The translations under genes and the position numbers were made by a program. The notes beneath the pieces were generated by a model. It saw only the letters and a program-made list of their open reading frames with translations, had not been told where the DNA came from and made no database searches. This document shows positions 1 to 12,369 of a DNA stretch of 64,000 nt, one piece after another. The stretch spans positions 96,964,934 through 97,028,933 of the forward strand of contig OX352772.1 in NCBI GenBank assembly GCA_947095535.1, in the 5' to 3' direction. Numbering within the stretch: the first letter of the stretch is position 1; each line of letters begins with the position of its first letter. This DNA comes from Poecilobothrus nobilitatus (lineage: Eukaryota > Arthropoda > Insecta > Diptera > Dolichopodidae).

Positions 1-384
1 AAACCTCCTCCTGCATCGCGGGGGGTATTTTCCCCCATTTTGATTTTTAAGTCTTTTTATTGTATAGTTATATTATTTATTTTCACAAGCACAAAACTTA
101 AATTTTTATTTATATTTTTATATACATAAAAATTTTAGGAACACAAATTTTACTTATGACTGTAATTAATTTTGTTTATTTCTCTTGCCAGAAATTTAAA
201 AATTAGAAACCAAGCAAAAAAAAAAAAAAATTAATAAATAATTGGTTTTATTGCTATTTGATTTAATAATGAATTTTAATTCAATTTTTTTCCTTTTTTT
301 GTTTTTGTTTTTTTTTTTTTTAACTTTTAATATTTGAACTACACTTTTCGTGTCAACGACCTTACACTTTCACAGTTCAAAGAG
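1..384. other. AT-rich DNA without a recognised feature
   Basis: Runs of A and T and no open frame or repeat structure that I can assign. The last part leads into the interspersed repeat that starts near 385. Confidence 0.5.
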
Positions 385-1628
385 AACTGTGTATTTATAA
401 TTTATACTATACTTATGTATTATATACCTTTTATTCATCAGTGACATATACGATAAGTAAATAAACATGAGTTGTATAAATATGTATACTAATTTCATAT
501 AAATATAAATTCTTCAAGTAACCGTTGTATTTTTTATTTATTTAATTTTTTTTTATACATGTACATTTGCATTTACATTTAGCTTGTGCTGCTACTTTTG
601 AAAATGACTGTAACTGTGGATTTCTGATATTGTAAATTTTTATCGCTTCCCTGATACTGACATTTTCATCCTTTGACAGCATCATCCTCAAGAATTTCAA
701 ATTATCGAGTAAAAAAAAAAAAAAAAAAAATAATAAAAAAACATCGTTAAAAAATTTTGTTAGAAAAATTTAGAAAAATGAAGTCACACTTTCGTCAATT
801 TTAAAGTAACACTATATTATTAAGATTAAGAAAACTTGTTAATAGAAATAAACATATAATGTTGGAGCTTTAATTTTTGTATATTACTTCAAAAAAATTT
901 GGATAGGTATTCCAGTTACAAGTTTTTAAAAATAAGGATTTTTTTAGTTTTGACCCCATACAGCTCCGAAACGGGGGGCGATACAAAAATATTTTCTGAA
1001 ATGACTCATACTTATTTTCAAATACCTAAATTCTCTCAATTTCAAGTTTCTAAGTTAAACCGTTTGGAAGATAGAAGGAATCAAGAATTTTGCAAAATTT
1101 GAGTTTCGCATAACGGTAAATTAAGACACGGTATGCCACAATTATATATTTATTGTATAAATTTATTATATAAATTGAACATATACCTTATACAACTTGC
1201 GTTGTAACAATTTAAACATAAGCTTTTCGAACTTTGGGGCTACAGAAAAAAGTTGTTAATAAGAAAATTAATATTTTTATGATATATTATATCAGATGTT
1301 ACAATTTCATGGCTCTATTTCAAAAAAATATGTGGGGATCTAAAAGTTAAGTGTTCGAGAGCGTTTGGTCAGATCTCAACCAAAAAAAATAGGGAACCTA
1401 CAAATTGTTGTAAAAATATTTTGTGTTAATTTCAAGATTCTAGCTTTCTTATTTTTTGAGTTATATTGCTGACGGACGGACGAACGGACGGACAAAGCTT
1501 AATCGACTTAGAATTTGATTCTGATCCGATCCATACCTTTAAAGGTATATCTAGCTAGCTTATTTCGAGGTGTTACAAACGGAGCAGTAATTTTAATATA
1601 CCTGATCCTTATCGTACGGGTATAAAAA
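385..1628 (-). repeat. Interspersed repeat family A, copy 1 (reverse orientation)
   Basis: This stretch matches, in reverse complement, the repeats at 18,418-19,840 and 22,970-24,105: shared blocks include the 'cagtgacatatacgat' segment, the 'aagtaaccgtt' block, the ATGACTCATACTTATTTTC block near 1,001-1,020 and the CGCATAACGGTAAATTAAGAC block near 1,108. It ends at a CGTACGGGTATA motif (1,614-1,625), the reverse complement of the start of copy 2. A GACGGACGG tract lies at 1,470-1,495. The short open frame at 899-1,102 is part of the repeat and I do not regard it as a gene. No transposase is encoded, so this is a non-autonomous element or degenerate DNA repeat. Confidence 0.7.
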
Positions 1629-1639
1629 CTATTAAGTTA

Positions 1640-2900
1640 AAATTAAATAAGAAAAAAAGGAAAAAAAAGGAAAATTTAATAAAATTAAGTCGGCCATTGA
1701 TCATTCAGTTTGAAATGTGACATCGCTGTTTTTTGAATATCTCCACTATTGTTAAATTTTTTATTTTCTTTGTGAAAGGGAGCGCATTAAATACACGCGT
1801 AGCTGAGGGAACTCGACTGTTTTGATGTTGTTGCGTATAGCTCCTTGCAATTCCCAATTGGCACCATTGACGAGTCTCGTCGCTGAACTCTCAGTCCTAT
1901 TTTGGATAACCATATTGTTTTTTTACGTTACTATTTAATACGTTATAGATGAAAGTTGCCTTATCCAACTTAATAATATCTTCAATTTTGTTAATTCCTG
2001 TTTCACTGTATACTCGTACTAACGAATCTATCGTAACCGTAGGTATGTTTTATTTCATTGGTTGATCAAAGTGGAAGCGCAGGAAGACCAATTTACAATA
2101 TTATATCTTAAGTGAAACAGAATATGCGCTCTAACCAGTAGTTTGGCCGTTGGTTCTCAAGTTTGACCTCCAATCTACGCACCACACCAAAAATCGGAAT
2201 TACTTTTGAACCGATAAACTTCACATCCTTGTCCCATTGAAGTAGTTATGTATAAATATCACTATTTCGGGTTAATTCAGTGTTTGATTTAATATTTCCA
2301 TTTTCTATACCTTGAAGATGCATTACCTGAATCAGTTTCTTATAGTCTTCGAGCTTTATTATTTTATATTTATAACGTATTACAATAAGTAGTTACACTT
2401 ACCCCGTGACCATAAAATTTTCTTGTTAAACAATGACATATATATATATATGTACTTAAATTTACTCAAATTTACTTCAAAAGTATATATAAGAATTTTT
2501 GCTGATAGTAATAAGAATTTTTGTTGCGAAAGAAAGACAAAAAATAAAATAAACTGATTTTGTAGTGAAACACATGAATAAATAAGGGGAAGAATTTAAT
2601 AATTTAGAAGAATTTTATGTTTATGTTATGTTTTTAGCTATCTATGAAAATTCATTGGTTCTTTCAAAACCTCAAACCAAAATTTTTAATAATTTTCAAC
2701 CATTTTCACTATTTTATTCTTTAATAATAATTATTTATTAATATACCAAAAATAAAAAATGTACGATATTTAAATTAAATTTTATTTAATATGTATATTA
2801 TACATATATTTAAAATTTTCGCCAAATAATATACATATGTTTATACCAATAAAATCTTAAATTTTTCACAATAAGACAGCACTTGATAATAATTTTCGAA
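1640..2900. other. Unassigned region with a possible coding relic on the minus strand
   Basis: The stretch 1,700-2,350 is richer in G+C than its surroundings and, read on the minus strand, gives a run of about 80 residues with few stops, including KFIGSKVIPIFGVVRRLEV and QRPNYWLERIF. I do not recognise the family. It could be a fragment of a decayed element gene. From about 2,350 to 2,900 the DNA is AT-rich and shows nothing. Confidence 0.25.
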
Positions 2901-3774
2901 CACCTTGTACTCAATTGATAAATATTTCACTGGACGGCTATATAAAAATCTATTATAAAAAGCTAATTTCAATACTACATATTCCTATTCGATTATATTG
3001 ATAACTAATAAATGAACAATTTCACTGTTAAAAAGCATTGTAAAATACAAATGCAGCAATGTTTTGTACTCTTTCTTTCTTATAGTTTTTTTTATACAAT
3101 ATAGGAAATCAAATAAAGGGAATTAGTTTCTACTTGTTTTAACAAATTATAGTTTTTGTTTGTAAGAATATGCTTTAGGTTTAGTAAAAAGAGAGTGTTA
3201 TATCTTCTTACATTACAATATCTAACTTATCAAAGATTATCTATTATAAGAAGATGAGGGTTCCCTGACAATTGGGCCCTGACAATTCCCTGACATTAAC
3301 AATTAGGCTCAACAACAACTGGGGCCAGTAATAACTAGAACAATTACTTTTATTCAAATGGCATTTTTATTTAATGTGGTAGATAGCAAAAGCATCATAA
3401 CTATTTCTAATAAAATTTCAAGTTAATGTGTAAATATATTATTCGTTTATTGAAGTAGTAGGTATGACATTTGATACATAATACGAATCAAAATATGGAC
3501 ATGTAACGAATCAAAGAAAATATTTCTTTAAATCCTTTTTTCTTAAAAATACTGGAAAAAAAATCAAAGTTTTATTCACTCAATTTATAGCATTTATTTT
3601 AGTTACTTTTTGCCGAAAAAGAAATCTTCAGCTTTTACATTTAAAAAAATTCTAATTCTAAAGTATTCTTTCATTTAGATTTTGGAATTGACGTTTTGAA
3701 CAATTAATTTATCTATATAATTTTCAAGTAAAAAAAAATATCAGTTTCCAATTTTACAGAAAAGGAAATATAAC
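2901..3774. other. AT-rich DNA, nothing recognised
   Basis: No long open frame. The only structure seen is a short cluster of CCCTGACAATT/CCTGACATT words at 3,264-3,300. Confidence 0.4.
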
Positions 3775-4440
3775 AGAACACCTTTGTACTAAAAATAAAG
3801 GTTCTATCTTTGTTGGTTATGGAGACATACTGGTCTGAGGCTCGCTCGAAAGCTTCCAAGATTCGAACCCATGAACCAAATTCTCCCCAATTTCAGAAAC
3901 ATAAATCAAACACGAAAGAACAGCATTGTACCAAATTCAAAGGTTCTATCTTTGTTGGTTTTGGAAATATACTCGTTTGCTCTGGGACTCGTTTGGAAAC
4001 TTCCAAAATACGAACCCATGCACTAAATTCTCCCAAATTTAAGACACATTAATCAAACACGAAAGAACACCATTGTACCAAATTCAAAGGTTCTATCTTT
4101 GTTGGATTTGGAGATTATCCCGTTTGCTCCGGAATCATTCGGAAACTTGCAGAATCCGAACCCATGAACCGGTTTTGTCCAGATTGGAACTTAGTCTTCC
4201 CTTCGTAATTAGTAACCTACTATATAAATTTCATCAAAATAGTTTTACTAGTTTTTGAGTTACCCTGCGAACGGACCGACGGACGGACTGGTGGACATCG
4301 TTAAATCTACTCAGGAGGTGATCCTGATTCAAAATATATGTATGTACATGTCCATATTTCACTCGCTTCCTTTTGGTGATTACAAACTCCATACCAAAGT
4401 TAATATACCCTATACTTTAGATGTAGGGTATAAAAAGGTT
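3775..4440 (+). repeat. Three ~135-bp tandem units followed by a GACGGACGG tail
   Basis: Units near 3,775, 3,915 and 4,050 each carry the words GAAAGAACA..TTGTACCAAA, AAAGGTTCTATCTTTGTTGG and CGAACCCATG. The array runs into GACCGACGGACGGACTGG (4,273-4,290) and ends with a TATACCC..GGGTATAAAAA arrangement (4,407-4,436). This layout, tandem units then a GACGGACGG tract then a short terminal inverted word, recurs elsewhere in the window (1.5 kb, 5.4 kb, 63.2 kb). The two open frames of 61-80 codons here simply read the tandem units and are not genes. Confidence 0.75.
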
Positions 4441-4479
4441 CTTTTTCATTTGAATAGCTATTATTTTCTGTTTAATTAA

Positions 4480-5285
4480 AAGTTTATAAAATTTACAATA
4501 AGTATAAAAATTAGTTTGTTAAAGTATAAAAATTTAAGTATAAAGTATAAAAATTTGTTTGTTTGTTGCTTCACACATGGCTGAATAAAAAACAGAAGAA
4601 AAACAGCTGTTTAGACAAATGTAAATTTTTCCATATCGTTTTATTTTCTGTGTTTACACCTATCTGACAATTTTGACAGTTTTTTAAATAATTTTATAAA
4701 CAAAAAAAAATTGTTGGTTTTGTAAAATCTATTTTAATGGAAAAAAAAAATTAAACATCAATAAATTGGACAAATTTTTTTATTTTATTATTTCTTTAAA
4801 AATCTGTTAATTTTTGTACGACCAAGAACTTCAACTGTATATGAATATATGAAAAATATCAAAAATACATATCAAAAGTCAGATAGAATTAGAAACGGTT
4901 CTAAAATAAAATTTATGTAATATCTTCTGACATGGTGGAAGTTCATTTTTTTAAAGTTCATACTATCTGTTTTTACATCTGACAGGCTGAATTCAGCATA
5001 TCAGATGTAAAATACATATGGTCTGAAACGGCCTTAAGCAAATTTGAATTTTAATAACTAAATCGCTTTGCAATGTGATCACTATGTAATAAAAGTTCAT
5101 ACTATCTGTTTTTACATCTGACAGGCTGAATTCAGCATACCAGATATAAAATACATATGGTCTGAAACGGCCTTAAGCAAATTTGAATTTCAATAACTAA
5201 ATCGCGTTGCAATGTGATCACTATGTAATGAATTTTATGTATGTTGATTTATGGGAATCAAAAATAGAAAATTAAATCTTGTGTT
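4480..5285 (+). repeat. Repeat with an internal ~134-bp tandem duplication
   Basis: Two nearly identical head-to-tail copies lie at about 4,953-5,086 and 5,090-5,221, each with TTTTTACATCTGACAGGCTG, TCTGAAACGGCCTTAAGC and GCAATGTGATCACTATGTAAT. An internally deleted copy of the same repeat is present at 13,297-13,437 (same ends, central part missing), showing that the whole ~0.8 kb block is a dispersed element and that shorter derivatives exist. Confidence 0.7.
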
Positions 5286-5298
5286 TCTTTATTATTAT

Positions 5299-6876
5299 TA
5301 TACCCGTATGAACTATGTTCAAGGGTATAATAAATTTGCCATTACGTTTCTCACACTTTAAAGGAGTCGAGCTAGATATAGTGTGAAAGGTATGGTTCGG
5401 CTCAGAATCGAATTCTGAGTCGATTAAGCCATGTACGTCAGTCCGCACGATAACTCAAAACATAAAGGAGCTAGGAGGCTGAAATTTTTTTTACGTCACT
5501 TTTGCAAAATTGTTAGTTTTGCTATTTAAATCCCACATTTTCGCTCGGCGGGTTCGAGTAGCTGCCATAGAACTTCTATCTTTATATAGAAATAACTCAG
5601 TACTTATTCAAGCTAGGTTTCTGAAATTTTGAAAATGATGATCAAGTTTTATGGCAACAACTTCTGCAAAATTTGATTGTGGTGGTGCGACGGGTTCGAG
5701 TAGCTGACATACAACTTCTCCGTTTAAATGAGAATAACTCAGTATTTATTGAAGCTAGGAATCTGAAATTTAGTAAAGAGGTGTCGAGTTACATGCCAAC
5801 AACTTTCGTAAGATTTGGTTAGTCTAGAGCAGCCGGTTCAGGCTTCTTGCCCCTCTTGGAACTTAATGAAGCTAGGCGTCTGCAATTCTGCAAATGATAA
5901 TCAAGTTTTATGGCAACAACTTTTGCAAAATTTGGTTGTGGTGGTGGGACGGGTTCGGGTAGCTGCCATACAACTTATCCGTTTAAATGAGAATAACTCA
6001 GTGCCTATTGAAGCTAGGAACCTGAAATTTAGTAAGGAGGTGTCGAGTTACAGGCCAACAACTTTTGTAAAATTTGGTTGGTCTAGAGCAGCCGGTTCAA
6101 GCTTCTTGCACCTCTTGGAACTTAATGAAGCTAGGCGTCTGAAATCTTGCAAATGATAATCAAGTTTTATGGCAACAACTTTTACAAAATTTGGTTGTGC
6201 TGGTGCAACAGGTTCGGGTAGCTGCCATACAACTTCTCTTTTTAAATGAAAATAACTCAGTGTCCGTCCGCACAATAACTCAAAAAATAAAGGAGCTAAG
6301 AGGCTGACTTTTTTTTTACGTCACTTTTGCAAAATTGTTAGTTTTGCTATTTAACTCCAGCATTTTCGGCCGCCGGGTTCGAGTAGCTGCCATACAACTT
6401 CTTTCTTTAAATGGAAATAACCCAGTATCTATTCAATCTAGGTATCTGAAATTTTGCAAATGATGATCCAGTTTTATGGCAACAACTTCTGCAAAATTTG
6501 GTTGTGATGATATAACAGGTTCGGACAGTTGCCATACAACTTCTGTTTTTAAATAAAAATAACTCAGTGTCTATCTGAAATTTAGTGAAAAAGTGTCGAA
6601 TTGCATGCCAAAAACTTTTATAAAATTTGATTGGTCTAAATCAGCCGGTTCAGGCTTCTTGCATTTCTTGGAACTTAATGAAGCTAGGCGCAATAGATTC
6701 GGGTAGTTGTCATACAACTCCACAATTTACATAAATATATCTCTGTAGTTCGGTACTAAATTATCTGAATGTTTTTAAAAGATGATCAAGTTTTATAGAA
6801 ACAGGATATATTACGTTCATACGGGTATCCCAGAGTTGACACAGTCTACTCTACTGCACTCTTCCTCGTTTTTTGA
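5299..6876 (+). repeat. Interspersed repeat family B (~1.6 kb) with inverted ends and internal ~261-bp tandem units
   Basis: The element starts with ATACCCGTATGAAC (5,300-5,313) and near its other end carries the reverse complement GTTCATACGGGTAT (about 6,815-6,828). The interior holds repeats of about 261 bp: the words TCTAGAGCAGCCGGTTCA (5,822 and 6,083), TCCGTTTAAATGAGAATAAC and GGCAACAACTT recur in order. Its 3' end is found again at 56,030-56,265. It encodes nothing recognisable; the short open frames on both strands (5,815-6,275) read the tandem units. Probably a non-autonomous DNA element. Confidence 0.75.
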
Positions 6877-7039
6877 AATGTTTTTATAAATAAATTTAAA
6901 TATTACAAATGCTAAATATACATAATAATAAAAATAAAAAAATTTTTGCAAAATAGATGATTTTTGTAAAAAAAAAAAAAAAAAAAAAAATAGATGTACT
7001 TATAATAATATATAATATTGTGTTTGAATTGGAATAATT

Positions 7040-8165
7040 CAATTTTTTTTTATGTATGTATAAATTCTAAGGTTAAATTGTTTAACACTTTTGTATAATT
7101 TACATGTAAGGTTTTAATTACAAGAGCATTGTTTGAATAATTTTGTACTTGATTTTTAAAGTTGAATTCATTATTCATTTCCTTAAAAACTCTTACTTTG
7201 CAAATATTATTAATTTCGAAAATGTTCGTAATGCATTTTTTTAAATGAAGCTCTTTAAGGCAATATCCGCAGTATCTTCGAAAATTTTGTTATCTTGTAT
7301 AAGGACCTTTTGGATGTCAAAATTTAGTTGTTCGCCCTGAAACTTGGACTTGGAAGACCAATAGTAAAAATTAATGTTTTGTCTATAAATAGAATTCCGT
7401 TTGTAATATAGGGTAAAATTTCTACGGTAATGTTGTAATTATTTATTTCTTCATCCGAGAGAATGTTATGAGTCAGAATTTTAATTTGGTCACGATAACT
7501 ATATCGGATATTTTTTCGAACTGTTTATTACGGAAATTAATGTCAGCAAAAGCTCGAAGTGTAAGGTAGAATCTTTTTGTTTCTGTTGTTGAGTTATGAG
7601 TAATAGATTTAACTATTCAGTTGTAATTTTTTTGTTGGACATTTACGAAATTTTATTTTATTATTATTAATTATAACTTGCTTATTAATTATTACTTGCT
7701 TATTAATTGGCGACCTGTTCCACGTTTATATCTAGCTTTTTTAAGTGATTCTGAATATCGACAGTATCTTCGCTGTCCATATTACCCGAATAAATTTAAT
7801 CGCGCTGGCTAAAATGTTTATTTATTAGTCCTCGTTTGTTTCGTGTTATAAAAACAGTAATTACGCGGAATTTAAAGATTTAAGTTATGTTTAGCTAGAG
7901 TAAGTTGCCTGTTTAAAAAGTGTTCCTGATCCAGTTTATCGAAATTTGAAATTTTTAAGTTGTTTTCGAAGTTTTTAATAGATTCCTCGAAAACCTTCAC
8001 ATCAATAATATGAATTATTTTTCTATAATTATCGACAACATTTCTTTCTTTTAATTTTAGTACGCTATAACCATTTTTATTTTTTATAAGGATTACTTTT
8101 ATGTATTGGCTGCGAACACATAGCAAATGTACAGTTACTATTATAATGAAGATTGCAAGGTCCAT
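7040..8165 (-). pseudogene. env: Errantivirus env relic (fusion-protein type)
   Basis: The first 97 codons (8,165-7,872) are open, beginning with a hydrophobic signal-peptide-like stretch. They carry the N-terminal Env features of errantiviruses, including a stretch ending RKIIHIIDVKVFEESIK. Further on (about 7,855-7,810) a furin-type cleavage motif RNKR followed by GLIN is readable in another frame, and near 7,150-7,040 the C-terminal half is recognisable as KELHLKKCITNIFEINN in fragments. Stops and frame changes separate these pieces. In the family this protein is a membrane glycoprotein related to baculovirus F proteins. The copy cannot make a full protein. Confidence 0.75.
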
Positions 8166-8399
8166 CTAAAATAAAAAAAATTGTCATACTATTAATTTTG
8201 AAATTTAAATTTTCTTTTTCTGTGGGTGTTATTATACAGTATTACGTTTATTACTAATATCGACAATTTTATCATTTTCTATTCTATGCGCCTGTATCTT
8301 TTTATATTTAGGTTTAACTTTGCCTATACTACGATTCTGTACAACGTTATGGAGCATATTCTTTCTTTAATTGACTTCAATATTGAGATCCAAGTCCTA

Positions 8400-8500
8400 T
8401 CGTTTAATTTATGCAAGGTATTTACGGAATTTGCCTATAGTGGTAAGGTACATAAGCTTTCTGATAGGAAACCAGATGTCGATGTGAACTACTATCTAGG
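8400..8500 (-). pseudogene. Integrase stub of the errantivirus
   Basis: On the minus strand about 26 residues read VHIDIWFPIRKLMYLTTIG then KFRKYLA, matching the beginning of the catalytic core of gypsy-group integrases (first catalytic Asp region). The zinc-binding N-terminus and the rest of the core are not found between RNase H and env, so a deletion has removed most of the integrase. The plus-strand frame at 8,226-8,513 is the shadow of this piece. Confidence 0.6.
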
Positions 8501-8539
8501 GTACAATTCGTAATTGCTAATAAAGATTATAATTAGTTT

Positions 8540-10200
8540 CAGGAGATCGGGATGATAGTAGTAGAAGCACATTATGCTTTTATTTATTATAACGCTCTGT
8601 ATGATTTTAAGTAAATCGGTATTTGTGTCAATAGTAATAATATTCTTAATTTTTTTCTTTTTGATGAACTACTTTCTCTTTTGGAAGATATATCTGATTT
8701 TTATATACATTAATAGCTCTATCGGTATTGTAGATGTAGTTTGTTTCATCTTCCTCCACATTGTGAATGGTTGCGGCTGTAGAGGAGATTTCATTATTTT
8801 TATTTTTTAAAATTTCTATGGTTTCAGTTGTATTTGGTTCGTTTATAGTAAAATTTATTCTATGGTAAAATTTATTCTATTTTTTTCGTTTTTGGTGTTG
8901 ATAAATCTACTTAGTCTATCTGCAACGTGGTTTTCTTTACCTTTGAGATATGTTATGTTAAAATCATACTCGTTCAACTGTAATTTCCACCGTTGCAATT
9001 TCATATTGGGTTCTTTTATATTACTAAGCCAAACAAGTGGTTTATGATCGGAATTTGTTACGAATTTTCTTCCATACAGATGAACTCGAAAATATTTTAT
9101 TGCCCATACTATTCATAAAAATTCTTTTTCGATAGTTGAATATTGAATTTCGTGATTATAGTACATGACGCAAAGCAAATGAGTAATGGTTTTAACTTAG
9201 TACCGTTCCTATTGCGTAATTGGAAGCGTCTGTGGTCAAAACGAATTCCTTATTAAAGTTAGGACTTTTAAGTATGAGCTCACTGGCAAGCAAAAGTTTC
9301 ATTTTTCAAAGGAATTAATGTACTCTTGATCTACTTTATTCACTTTTGCACCTTTTTTTAAAAACGTTAACCATTGGATACGCAACTCTTGCGTAATCCA
9401 TTATAAACTTACCGTAATAACCGGTGATTCCAAGAAATTGTTTATTTCCTTGGTGGTACTTGAAAGTTTTATTTTAAGAATAGCTTAAATTTTTTTATTG
9501 TTTGGTTTTATACCATTGTTAGTAATTTTGTGCTCTAAATAGTTGGTAGATTGTGCTGCGAATTGCTACTTATCTATCTGTATTTTTAAATTTGCGTCCT
9601 TTAAGCGTTGTAACATTTTTGTAAATTGAGTATAAATGTTCTTCCATGCTTGTTGAAAAAATTAAATGTCATCCAAGTAGACGACATATTTTATGTTAAT
9701 GCTTTAGTACATCGTTAATAAGTCGCTAAAAGGTAGCCGGCGCGTTTTTTAAGCCGAACGCCATTCGACAAAATTCGCAGTTTGAAAACGCAGTTTTAGC
9801 ACGGTTCTTTCGATCCACTTCTATTTGGTGGAACACTTTTGCCAAATAGATAGTAGTAGTAAAATAGTTACATTTCCCTAGTTTATCAAATATTTCTTCA
9901 ATATTTCGAATAGGGAATTTGTGTTCAACGGTTTGTTCGTTTAATTTCCCACAGTCGATTACAATTCTCTATTTCTGTTTTCCTGAGTTGTCCGCCTTTT
10001 TGGGAACAACCCAGTTAGGAAAATTGTAAGAATTATTGCTGGGCTTTACGATGTTCTGCCTTAGCATTTCCTTAATCTGACTACCAACTTCCTGGCGGTG
10101 AATTTCGGGGTACCGATATAGTTTATTGTAAATGCGCCTATCAGTTTTGTGTATTTTACTTGTAAATGAAAGACCATCTCCTTCCTTAAAAAATTAATTT
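8540..10200 (-). pseudogene. pol: Reverse transcriptase and RNase H of the errantivirus
   Basis: From about 10,160 downwards the minus strand reads the RT start (RRIYNKLYRYPEIHRQEV, then a KEMLRQ-like stretch), the [19 protein letters not shown] block, [13 protein letters not shown] and the catalytic YLDD (about 9,667-9,678). At 9,060-8,860 the RNase H/connection end is clear: [18 protein letters not shown], then [15 protein letters not shown] and [13 protein letters not shown] hydrophilic linker follows to about 8,540. Many stops and at least three frame changes interrupt it. This is the gypsy/17.6/297 type of RT by sequence. Confidence 0.85.
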
Positions 10201-10659
10201 TGGAATTCTAACAGCAGATTTTTCAACTTGTGAAAATCTATTCTGTTTATTTATTCATTTATTATTATTTATATAGTATTAAAATCTGTATAATTTATAT
10301 AGATTATAAGTATATATATTATTATTTATATAGTAAGGAATTTTATTGTTACTAGGACCCTGTAGCTGGTGTGTAACATCTAACTTACAAAAAATTAGTA
10401 TGGGATACAAATTTTTCTTGATTCGAAAAGAAAACAAAAAAATCATGATTCTAAACATACATATGTACATATATATGTATGTTATAAGTTAATGTAGATT
10501 TTGTTATAGAAAAATCGTATCCAAATAAGTTCTTGTATTCAAAACTTAGCGGAATGTAATACGTAGTGTGTGGCTGAAAACTACTAAATTATAATTATAG
10601 ATTATTATCTGTTTTTTTAATAAATGTTTCTTTGTATTTACTAGTATAACAATTATTCT

Positions 10660-10870
10660 AGTATAACAATTATTTCTTCATTATGGTCTAAAAATATAGG
10701 GATAGTAGCGTTATCTGTTATTAAAGGTCTACCCTTGTAATAGATTATAGAATTTAATTTCATTAGAATATTATTGCCTAGCAATCAATCGAATTGATTG
10801 TGGAAATCGTACTCCAAGAATTTTAAATTAAATTCTTTAAATAGTGGAATTCTGTATTGAATATTACATT
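10660..10870 (-). pseudogene. Protease-region relic of the errantivirus
   Basis: The minus strand reads a ~65-residue piece with one stop that contains YDFHNQFD.LLGNNILMKL and RPLITDNATIPIF, the pattern seen around the end of the aspartic protease in gypsy-group Pol. The Asp-Thr/Ser-Gly catalytic motif itself is not visible here. AT-rich DNA at 10,260-10,600 separates it from RT and may be a small insertion. Confidence 0.55.
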
Positions 10871-10907
10871 TTATGATACGACCAAGAACATTTATATGAA
10901 TGTTGAT

Positions 10908-11413
10908 TTAGCTTTCACTTTGGATTACATAAATTATTATTATACAATTCATAGTTAATATTTCTATAAAAATTTGAAGAGTTATTGTTTCTATAGGAAT
11001 TAAAAGAGTTTTTATTTCCATAAGAATTAGAAAAGTTATTATATCTATAGGAATTTGAGTTATAATTATCATAATTATTTCTTTTTTGATTGTGAGAATT
11101 TTGATTATAATAATTTCGCACATTTCCCTTAGTTTTTAAGTTAGACAAAGAAAGATATCCGAATTCTTTTAAGATTTCATAAGCTTCGTCCAAAGTAGTT
11201 GGCTTTCTACATCCATCTACGTTCTCCATAATTTTGAATAAAACTTGCTTTTAAACTGTCCCAATTATCAATGATGTGGTCTCTTATAACGCATTTTTTA
11301 GCATTTCCTACGATTTTATCTAAAATGTACCCTATAGCGATTGGTTGAGCGACATTATCTAAAATATTTATTAACGGAATTATTGTGTCTATTCGGTTGA
11401 CAAATGATAGCAA
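10908..11413 (-). pseudogene. gag: Gag relic of the errantivirus
   Basis: Two overlapping minus-strand frames (11,413-11,207 and 11,229-10,915) together give a Gag C-terminal part: a capsid-like piece ending in a DSLKASFIQNYGERR motif, then TTLDEAYEILKEFG, then a long Asn/Tyr/Ser/Arg-rich tail (YNSNSYRYNNFSNSYGNKN and similar). Such Asn-rich basic tails replace zinc knuckles in the 17.6/297 lineage. The N-terminus of Gag is missing and a frameshift joins the two frames. Confidence 0.75.
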
Positions 11414-11420
11414 ATAATTT

Positions 11421-11918
11421 TTGCTACCATAGAAGAGAGTGACATAGGAGATTTGTTTGGCAAGGAATTAAGAACTTAATTATTCATTTTGTTTTATTAA
11501 AATGAAATCTTTTGACAAAACAATTTACAATTTTATAAATAATTTAATTAAAATGAAATCTATAATTTTAATCAATTTAAGTAAACAGTTTATTTTAAAA
11601 TTTAAAATTTTTTAATTTATCATAATTTATAATTTTAATATTATATAAATATAATTATTATAATTTTATTTTTTAATTTTTTAAAACTAGTATCTAATTC
11701 TTAGTTTTATTTTAAAGTTTTAAATTGATCTTCAAGTTAAAATTTTTTTAAAGCTAATACCTTTAAATAGGTAATTTTATTTTAATGTTTTAAATTTATA
11801 ATTTTTTTTTCTTTTTTTTTTTTATTTTTCTTATTATGTACTAATCTGGGAAAGTCGCAGTACCAGCAAAAAAAAAAAATTTTTTTTATAAGCTATTAAA
11901 TAAGTAAATATGGTTGGG
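11421..11918. other. AT-rich DNA, nothing recognised
   Basis: Almost only A and T with 'aaatgaaatct' words at 11,500 and 11,553. No open frame or repeat boundary seen. Confidence 0.4.
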
Positions 11919-12369
11919 TACGAAATCCTAAATCACAAAATCCCAATCACAAAATCACAAAATCTCAAACACAAAATCCCAAATTACAAAATCCCAAAAA
12001 AATTTCAACTTATTACAAAATCCCAAATCACAAAATCCCAAATTGCTAATTATTCGGGTTGGGTACGAAATTCCAAAAAATAATTCCAAAAAAAAGCAGG
12101 TGGACTCACCGTTAAACACGGTCAAAACAAATATCCTTGCACACTGTATATCCGTGGCCGTTCTATCAAAGGTGGAAAGATTTAATCTCATAAGTTCTGC
12201 TAGAAAATCCAAATTTTAAAATCTAAACTTTCAAAATCCAAATATTTAAATCAAAACTGCCAAAATTCAAATGCATCAAAAACAAAACTTTCAAAATGCG
12301 TCAAAATCGGAATTTTCAAAATCCAAAAATGTACAATCAAAATAATATACTATATAATGTAAAAATTCG

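Larger units (their letters stand above)
7040..11420 (-). mobile_element. Decayed Ty3/gypsy errantivirus with env
   Basis: Read on the minus strand the order is gag, protease, RT, RNase H, integrase stub, env. Individual parts are listed separately. The three-gene plan with an env gene is that of insect errantiviruses (gypsy, 17.6, 297 group). Every part carries stops or frameshifts and most of the integrase is missing, so the copy is dead. I could not find the LTRs; the right side fades into AT-rich DNA after 11,460 and the left side ends against a poly-A tract at 6,968-6,990. Confidence 0.85.

Noticed and set aside
5815..6275. Overlapping 113- and 75-codon frames on both strands
   Set aside because: Both follow the ~261-bp tandem units of repeat B; coding similarity between units is explained by the DNA repeat, and neither resembles a protein family.
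8574..9047. Plus-strand hydrophobic frames of 61-95 codons
   Set aside because: They are the complements of the errantivirus RNase H, linker and integrase stub, which read clearly on the minus strand.
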